Assembly: GCA_002423465.1 (NCBI GenBank)
Contig: DIWG01000023.1
Location: forward strand, 1 to 36,136
DNA from: Syntrophaceae bacterium UBA6112
GTDB taxonomy: Bacteria; Desulfobacterota; Syntrophia; Syntrophales; UBA5619
Length of the DNA stretch: 36,136 nucleotides
Reading direction: 5' to 3'
Positions 31,571-36,136 of this stretch are shown piece after piece (positions within the stretch are counted from its first letter, which is position 1; each line of letters opens with the position of its first letter). Under the pieces are notes generated by a model. That model was not told the origin of the DNA and did no database searches. It saw only the letters and a list, made by a program, of their open reading frames with translations. The position numbers were made by a program, and so were the translations under genes.

Positions 31571-33610
31571 TTAATCCCGCAGGGACTCTTCCATCGCCTC
31601 CAGTCGAAGGCTCAAATCGTTCCATTGGTAGTAGAGGTCCTCCAGTTCCCCGTCGGCGACCCTGATCTCCTGGCCGAGAATCCTGATCCGCTCCGGATCC
31701 TTGTAGATGTCCGGTTTGCAGAGAACTTCTTCGGCTTCCTTCTTTTTCGCCTCGAGAAGGGCGATCCTCTCTTCGACCTTCGTGAGATCGCGATTCAGGG
31801 AGGCCGTCGCCCGGGAGATCCGGTTGCGCTCCTCGGCTTCCTGCCGCTTATCCTCCTTTGTCTTGCGGTTCCGCTCCTCGGGAGGTTTCCGGTCCGGCTT
31901 GGTCTCCATCGCTGCGGTGGCAGGCGTCGATGCGCCCGGCGGCGTCGGTTCGGAGGCCGGATTCAGGGCCGGTCCGTTTACCGGGGGAATGGAGGGGGGG
32001 CGCTCTTCCAATCGCTTCTCGATGAAGTAGGAATAGTTGCCGCGATACTCGTGACAGACCCCATCCCGGAGCTCGAAGACACGGCCGACGAGGCAGTCCA
32101 GGAAGTAGCGGTCGTGCGAGACGATCAGGATCGTTCCCTGGTAGTTGAGCAGCGCGTTTTGGAAGATCTCCCGCGTCTGGATATCGAGGTGGTTCGTCGG
32201 CTCGTCGAGGATCAGAAGGTTCGTGTTCGTCAGCAGGATCTTCAACAGCGCCAGCCGCGACTTCTCACCGCCGGAGAGGACCGAAATCTCCTTATAGACG
32301 TCGTCCCCGGAGAAGAGAAAGGCGCCCAGGAGGTTCCGCCGCTCCTGGTCGTTGCTCCGGGTGCCCGCGGCGCCGACCTCTTCCCAGATGGTCCGCCGGT
32401 AGTCCAGATTCTGCGCGCTTTCCTGCGAGAAGAAGGCCATCTTGACGTTCAGTCCCGTGACGACCTCGCCGGCTGTAGGCGACTCGTCGCCGCTGAGGAT
32501 CCGGGAAAGTGTCGATTTTCCCGCCCCGTTCACCCCGACGACCGCCGCCTTCTCACCCCGGTAGAGCGTGAGGTTCAGGTCGTGGAAGACGTTGAGATCC
32601 CCGTAGGATTTGGCGAGGCGCCGCACGGTGAGGACCTCCTTCCCGCTCCGGGGGCTCTCCGGGAAGCGGATGGTCACGGTCTTGCCGTTCCCCTCCTCCC
32701 GGATGAGGTCGAACTTCTCCAGTTGTTTGAGACGGCTCTGGACCTGGCTGGCCTTGGTGGCCTTGTAGCGGAACCGCTCGACAAACGCCTTGATTCGTTT
32801 GATCTCCGTTCGCTGGAGCTCCATCTCCTTTTTCAGGGCTTCGCGGCGCCGCTCTTTCTCCCGCAGGTAGTAGGAGTAGTTCCCCTTGTAGAGAGAGATG
32901 GTTCGGTTGCCGAGTTCGGCGATGACGGTGACGATCTTGTCCAGAAAAACACGGTCGTGGGCGATCGTGACGATGGTGCCGGGATAACCCTTGAGCCAGC
33001 TTTCCAGCCACTCCAGGCTCTCCGTGTCGAGGTGGTTTGTCGGTTCGTCGAGGAGCATGATGTCCGGTTTCGACAGGAGGATGACGGCCAGCATGATCCG
33101 CATCTTCCAACCGCCGGAGAAATCCGCACAGTTCTTTGTGAAATCACTCTCCCGGAATCCGAAGCCGGCAAGAACCTGTTTGGCCTGCGCGGCGAAGGCA
33201 TAGCCGTCCTTCGCGTTGAACCGGGCGACGGCGGTTTCATAGTCCTTCAGGAGCCGTTCGTGGAATGGATCGTCGGCGGCCGATTCCGAAAGCGCTTCCT
33301 CGCAGCGTTTGAGTTTCTCCTCCAGCCCGGCCCGGCCGCTCTTGTGCCGGAGGTAGTCCATCAGCGGCACGGGATCGAGTTCGACGAGGTCCTGGGGCAG
33401 GTAGCCGATCGACACCCGCTTGCGATCGGGGATCTCGATCGTCCCGCCGTCCAGATCGACAATGCCGAGGATCGCTCGCAGCAGGGTTGTCTTGCCCGTC
33501 CCGTTGTCGCCCACGAGGCCGACGCGACCGCGGTCGGTGATCGTCCAGTTGATTTTCTCGAAGATCTTCCGGTCGGCGAACGAAAGAGTGATGTCTCTCA
33601 GGTAGATCAC
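31571..33610 (-). CDS. ABC-F family ATPase (Uup/YbiT/YdiF type)
   Basis: A 679-residue soluble twin-ATPase with no membrane segment. The first cassette has GDNGTGKTT (Walker A), DFSGGWKMR (signature) and IMLLDEPTNHLD (Walker B); the second has GVNGAGKST, LSGGEKSR and LLILDEPTNHLD. Between them lies the Arg/Lys-rich P-site-tRNA interaction linker (about 240-320). The C-terminus is a Pro-rich spacer and a coiled coil (about 560-670) as in Uup. ABC-F proteins bind the ribosomal E site and rescue stalled or antibiotic-blocked ribosomes; which of these applies is not clear. I use GTG 33610 (IYLRDITLSF) after GTGAGGA; TTG 33643 is an alternative that adds 11 residues. The gene stands alone between a convergent and a divergent neighbour. 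Confidence 0.94.
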   Translation of the reverse strand: MIYLRDITLSFADRKIFEKINWTITDRGRVGLVGDNGTGKTTLLRAILGIVDLDGGTIEIPDRKRVSIGYLPQDLVELDPVPLMDYLRHKSGRAGLEEKLKRCEEALSESAADDPFHERLLKDYETAVARFNAKDGYAFAAQAKQVLAGFGFRESDFTKNCADFSGGWKMRIMLAVILLSKPDIMLLDEPTNHLDTESLEWLESWLKGYPGTIVTIAHDRVFLDKIVTVIAELGNRTISLYKGNYSYYLREKERRREALKKEMELQRTEIKRIKAFVERFRYKATKASQVQSRLKQLEKFDLIREEGNGKTVTIRFPESPRSGKEVLTVRRLAKSYGDLNVFHDLNLTLYRGEKAAVVGVNGAGKSTLSRILSGDESPTAGEVVTGLNVKMAFFSQESAQNLDYRRTIWEEVGAAGTRSNDQERRNLLGAFLFSGDDVYKEISVLSGGEKSRLALLKILLTNTNLLILDEPTNHLDIQTREIFQNALLNYQGTILIVSHDRYFLDCLVGRVFELRDGVCHEYRGNYSYFIEKRLEERPPSIPPVNGPALNPASEPTPPGASTPATAAMETKPDRKPPEERNRKTKEDKRQEAEERNRISRATASLNRDLTKVEERIALLEAKKKEAEEVLCKPDIYKDPERIRILGQEIRVADGELEDLYYQWNDLSLRLEAMEESLRD

Positions 33611-33942
33611 GATCTGTAAATCCTCACGATACAATCTTCTCAACCGTCATCCATGCCTCGCTGTTGCGTTGCGATGGACACGGTGAGCGTCAAAGGCCCG
33701 GGAAGCGACCCTGCGTCGACCCGGGAAATCCGGTCAGGCAACAAACAGCTCCGATGGTCCGTTTCAAAAGGGACCTATATCCTTTTTCCGTCCGGATATT
33801 CAAGGGGTATTGTGCACCCGCGTTGAGGAGTCATTCCGTCCAATCGCAATGGTTTGGAAGTATGCGCAGGGGACAGGCTTTTGGATTTCCGATTCCGCGG
33901 ATGGCTTTCCCGGAAGAAAGATCGGATTTCAGACGACAACAA
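33611..33942. other. Intergenic region between ABC-F and TPR genes
   Basis: About 330 bases with no supported gene. An open frame runs through it on the plus strand, but its Arg/Pro-rich product, lack of ribosome site and extension through a clear promoter speak against coding. No good promoter for the ABC-F gene was recognised. Confidence 0.4.
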
Positions 33943-33971
33943 TTGACGAGCATCTTCTCCACGGTTATGAT
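33943..33971 (+). promoter_or_regulatory. Sigma-70 type promoter of the TPR gene
   Basis: TTGACG (33943-33948), a 17-base spacer and TATGAT (33966-33971) each match consensus at five of six bases. The predicted transcript starts near 33979, about 56 bases before the ATG, and includes a strong AAGGAGGA ribosome site. Confidence 0.75.
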
Positions 33972-34034
33972 ATATAAACCGCGAAGAAACAGGCATAACC
34001 ATTATCGGCTAATCCTAACCTCAAGGAGGATTAA

Positions 34035-35399
34035 ATGATGAAGATCAATACAATCCCAAATGTAATTTGTTCGATTTCGCTCACGTTTTTATCTTTCATG
34101 TTGATTGCCGATCCTCTATCTGCCTCAGAAAAGACCAGGCAGCCGATCATGGAGGCGGCAGGTTCCTTGGAGCAGGGGAGGTCCTACCACGATCGGGGCG
34201 ACTATCGGCGGGCGATCAGGGAGTATGATAACTTCATGAAGATCGTCCCGGAAAATGCGGATGTCCATTACCGGCGGGGCACCGCCTACCATAATCTGGG
34301 CGACCTCAATCGGGCGACGCAGGATTATAACAAGGCCATTGAGATCAACCCGAAACATGTTGAGGCCCATAACAATCGCGGGATTCTCTATGATGATCTG
34401 GGCGACCTCAATCGGGCCATTCAGAATTATGACAAGGCCATTCAGTTGAGACCGCACTTTGCGGAGGCCTACAACAATCGAGGGGTTGCCTATGTCAAAC
34501 TGGGAAATCCGGATAAGGGGTTAAAAGATTTCTACATGGCCATTGCGCTGAATCAAAAATTTGCAGATGCCTATTATAACCTGGGAACGGTCCACTATAA
34601 GCTTGGCAGTTTCAGCCAGGCCATCAAGGATTTCGACACGGCCGTCGAACTGGACCCGGAATATGCAAACGCCTATTATAACCGGGGAGTTGTCTATGGA
34701 AAACTGGGTAAAAAAGATAAGGAAAGTGAGGACCATGACAAGGCCGTTGAGCTGGACAGAAGCCTTGCCGGGGCCGCTGATGTCCGGAAATCCACCGAAG
34801 GCAAGCCCGGCTACGTCAGGGCGACAAGGGATTACGGCAGGGTGATCAAGTTAGGCCCGGGAAACAAGGTTGTCTGGACAACGGAAGGCATTGGCAGAGA
34901 TATTCAGATCACAAGGGAACTCGAGGAAATAAAAAAGCGGTTGGACGACCTGTTGCGGGAAAATGAAAGGCTGCGAAAAGAGGTGACGGCGGCAAGAGCC
35001 GTCAAGCGGCAGGAAATGGGTGCCGAACATAACGAGCCCCTGAGAAACATCACGGCAATCGACTGGTTTAAAAAGGGATATTCAGCCGCCGTCGCCGGAA
35101 ACTATCAAGAGGCGATTGAGTCGTATGACAAGGCCATCGAGCTGAATCCAAACCTTGCGGAGGCCTATTATGTCCGGGGGACCGCATACAATAGTCTGGG
35201 CGATCCCAATCGGGCCATCCGGGATCTTGACAGGACAATCGCACTGGATCCGGATTATGCAAGCGCTTATCATAACAAAGGGTTGGCCTATCAGAAACTT
35301 GGAAATACCAGCGAAGCGATTGAGAATCATAAAATCGCCGCAAGATTGGGACTGAAGGCGGCACAAGGCCATTTAAAGGAGCGGGGAATTGTTTGGTGA
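34035..35399 (+). CDS. Exported TPR-repeat protein
   Basis: A 454-residue protein with a predicted cleavable signal peptide (about 1-30, ending DPLSASEK; no lipobox Cys). Two blocks of 34-residue TPR units follow: about six or seven from residue 42 to 250 and three from about 342 to 445, with the usual A-x-x-x-Y-x-x-A-I-x-x-x-P-x-A-x-A pattern. They are split by a degenerate part and a coiled coil (about 290-325, RELEEIKKRLDDLLRENERL). It should act as a periplasmic protein-binding scaffold; the partner is unknown. ATG 34035 lies four bases after AAGGAGGA, and the next codon is also ATG (34038), with better spacing. Neighbouring repeat units are nearly identical in DNA. The stop is only three bases from the end of the convergent der gene. 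Confidence 0.88.
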   Translation: MMKINTIPNVICSISLTFLSFMLIADPLSASEKTRQPIMEAAGSLEQGRSYHDRGDYRRAIREYDNFMKIVPENADVHYRRGTAYHNLGDLNRATQDYNKAIEINPKHVEAHNNRGILYDDLGDLNRAIQNYDKAIQLRPHFAEAYNNRGVAYVKLGNPDKGLKDFYMAIALNQKFADAYYNLGTVHYKLGSFSQAIKDFDTAVELDPEYANAYYNRGVVYGKLGKKDKESEDHDKAVELDRSLAGAADVRKSTEGKPGYVRATRDYGRVIKLGPGNKVVWTTEGIGRDIQITRELEEIKKRLDDLLRENERLRKEVTAARAVKRQEMGAEHNEPLRNITAIDWFKKGYSAAVAGNYQEAIESYDKAIELNPNLAEAYYVRGTAYNSLGDPNRAIRDLDRTIALDPDYASAYHNKGLAYQKLGNTSEAIENHKIAARLGLKAAQGHLKERGIVW

Positions 35400-35402
35400 C
35401 GT

Positions 35403-36136
35403 TCAGGTTCCCTTTTTTCGGAAAAAGAGGCGGATTGGAACCTCGGCGAAACCGAACGTCTCGCGGATCCGGTTGATCAGATAACGTTCATAGGAGAAAT
35501 GGATGGCATCCGGATCCCGGACGAACAGCACGAAAGTGGGGGGCTTGATCGCGACCTGCGTGATGTAGTTGAAGACATGCGGACGGCTCTGCCGGCCGGG
35601 CGGGGGATTCATCTCAATGATTTCACGAATCTTCCGGTTTAGCTCGCCCGTCTCGACGCGACTGGTGTACTGAGCGTAGACTCTCTCGGTCAGAGCGAAG
35701 ATATTGGTGATCCGCTGTCCGGAGAGGGCGGAGACGAAAATGATGGGCGCAAACTCGAGAAACTTTGAGTTGTAGCGGATATTCTCGACAAAGGTTCCGA
35801 CGGTGCTGTTGTCCTTTTCGACGAGGTCCCACTTGTTGACGACGAGGATGCAGGCGGTCCCCCTTTCCAGGGCGAGACCGGCGATCTTGACGTCCTGTTC
35901 GCTGATCCCCTCCTTGGCGTCGAGAAGGATCAACGCGATGTCGGCCCGGTCAATCGCCTTGATGGCCTGGACGATCGTGTATTTCTCCAGCGTGAGGCTG
36001 ATCCGGCTCTTCCGGCGGATGCCGGCGGTATCGATCAGAAGGTATTTCTTCCCGTCGCGGGTGAAGGGGGTATCAATGGCATCCCGGGTCGTCCCCGGCA
36101 GGGGGTTCGCGATCGTCCGTTCATAGCCGAGGATCC
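35403..36136 (-). CDS. der: Ribosome-biogenesis GTPase Der (EngA), C-terminal part
   Basis: The frame runs off the right edge, so about 244 C-terminal residues are present. They cover most of the second G domain, with PGTTRDAID (switch I/G2), LLIDTAGIRRKSR (G3), LVVNKWDLVEKD (G4) and FVSALSGQ (G5), and then the KH-like domain that is the hallmark of Der (NRKIREIIEMNPPPGR, IHFSYERYLINRIRE). Der is an essential GTPase for 50S subunit assembly. The P-loop of this domain and the whole first G domain lie beyond the window. An internal ATG at 35933 is not the true start, since conserved sequence continues upstream of it. It ends in GVPIRLFFRKKG-like VPIRLFFRKKGT, as expected. Confidence 0.96.
   Translation of the reverse strand, partial: ILGYERTIANPLPGTTRDAIDTPFTRDGKKYLLIDTAGIRRKSRISLTLEKYTIVQAIKAIDRADIALILLDAKEGISEQDVKIAGLALERGTACILVVNKWDLVEKDNSTVGTFVENIRYNSKFLEFAPIIFVSALSGQRITNIFALTERVYAQYTSRVETGELNRKIREIIEMNPPPGRQSRPHVFNYITQVAIKPPTFVLFVRDPDAIHFSYERYLINRIRETFGFAEVPIRLFFRKKGT

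Noticed and set aside
31505..33619. 704-codon open frame on the plus strand opposite the ABC-F gene
   Set aside because: The opposite strand has all ABC-F motifs in order. The long antisense frame is a by-product of GC-rich codons and its product, rich in Leu/Val/Asp/Arg, shows no domain.
34278..34700. Regular repeats that could suggest a CRISPR-like array
   Set aside because: The period is 102 bases in frame and encodes 34-residue TPR units; there are no unique spacers and no cas genes.

Overview
This GC-rich window looks like chromosomal DNA of a strictly anaerobic or microaerophobic Gram-negative bacterium, most likely Desulfobacterota (a Syntrophus/Smithella-like member is my best guess). 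The guess rests on lipoproteins with lipoboxes, a rubrerythrin next to a second ferritin-like protein, many PAS/HD-GYP signalling proteins with a deltaproteobacterial look, an enoyl-CoA hydratase and nitronate-monooxygenase-like enzymes. No rRNA, tRNA, CRISPR array, phage or transposase gene was found. The taxonomic call is inference from protein style, not from a marker gene.

Layout. 1-6.5 kb: the tail of a malate/lactate dehydrogenase-type gene, an unrecognised lipoprotein, an aldo/keto reductase on the minus strand, two nitronate monooxygenase-like genes separated by a nested palindromic element, and tatD. 6.5-11.1 kb: a near-consensus promoter followed by a CheB-CheR-PAS fusion and a PAS-PAS-HD-GYP protein. 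11.3-15.6 kb: a TPP riboswitch with its terminator, then thiN-thiD-cytX (thiamine/HMP salvage) and, 34 bases on, a CCA-adding-type nucleotidyltransferase. 15.7-20.5 kb: a SPOR-NlpC/P60 lipoprotein, a TPR-CHAT lipoprotein whose catalytic His is replaced by Arg, and a lone dTDP-glucose 4,6-dehydratase.

20.5-29.1 kb (minus strand, partly AT-richer than its surroundings): a co-oriented cluster behind a strong promoter at 29091-29063. In order of transcription it holds a tandem-PilZ protein with an acyltransferase-like C-terminus, a 70-codon remnant of a sensor domain coupled to it by an ATGA overlap, an enolase-superfamily/alpha-beta-hydrolase fusion with a Cys nucleophile, a B12-binding-type radical SAM protein, and a membrane GAF-PAS-HD-GYP protein that carries the full-length form of the same sensor domain. 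This is the best candidate for an undescribed system: a putative c-di-GMP receptor and a putative c-di-GMP phosphodiesterase bracket two biosynthetic-looking enzymes. Product and function are unknown.

29.3-36.1 kb: a crotonase, rubrerythrin and a ferritin-like protein closed by a clear terminator; an ABC-F ATPase on the minus strand; a TPR protein behind a near-consensus promoter; and the 3' part of der running off the right edge.
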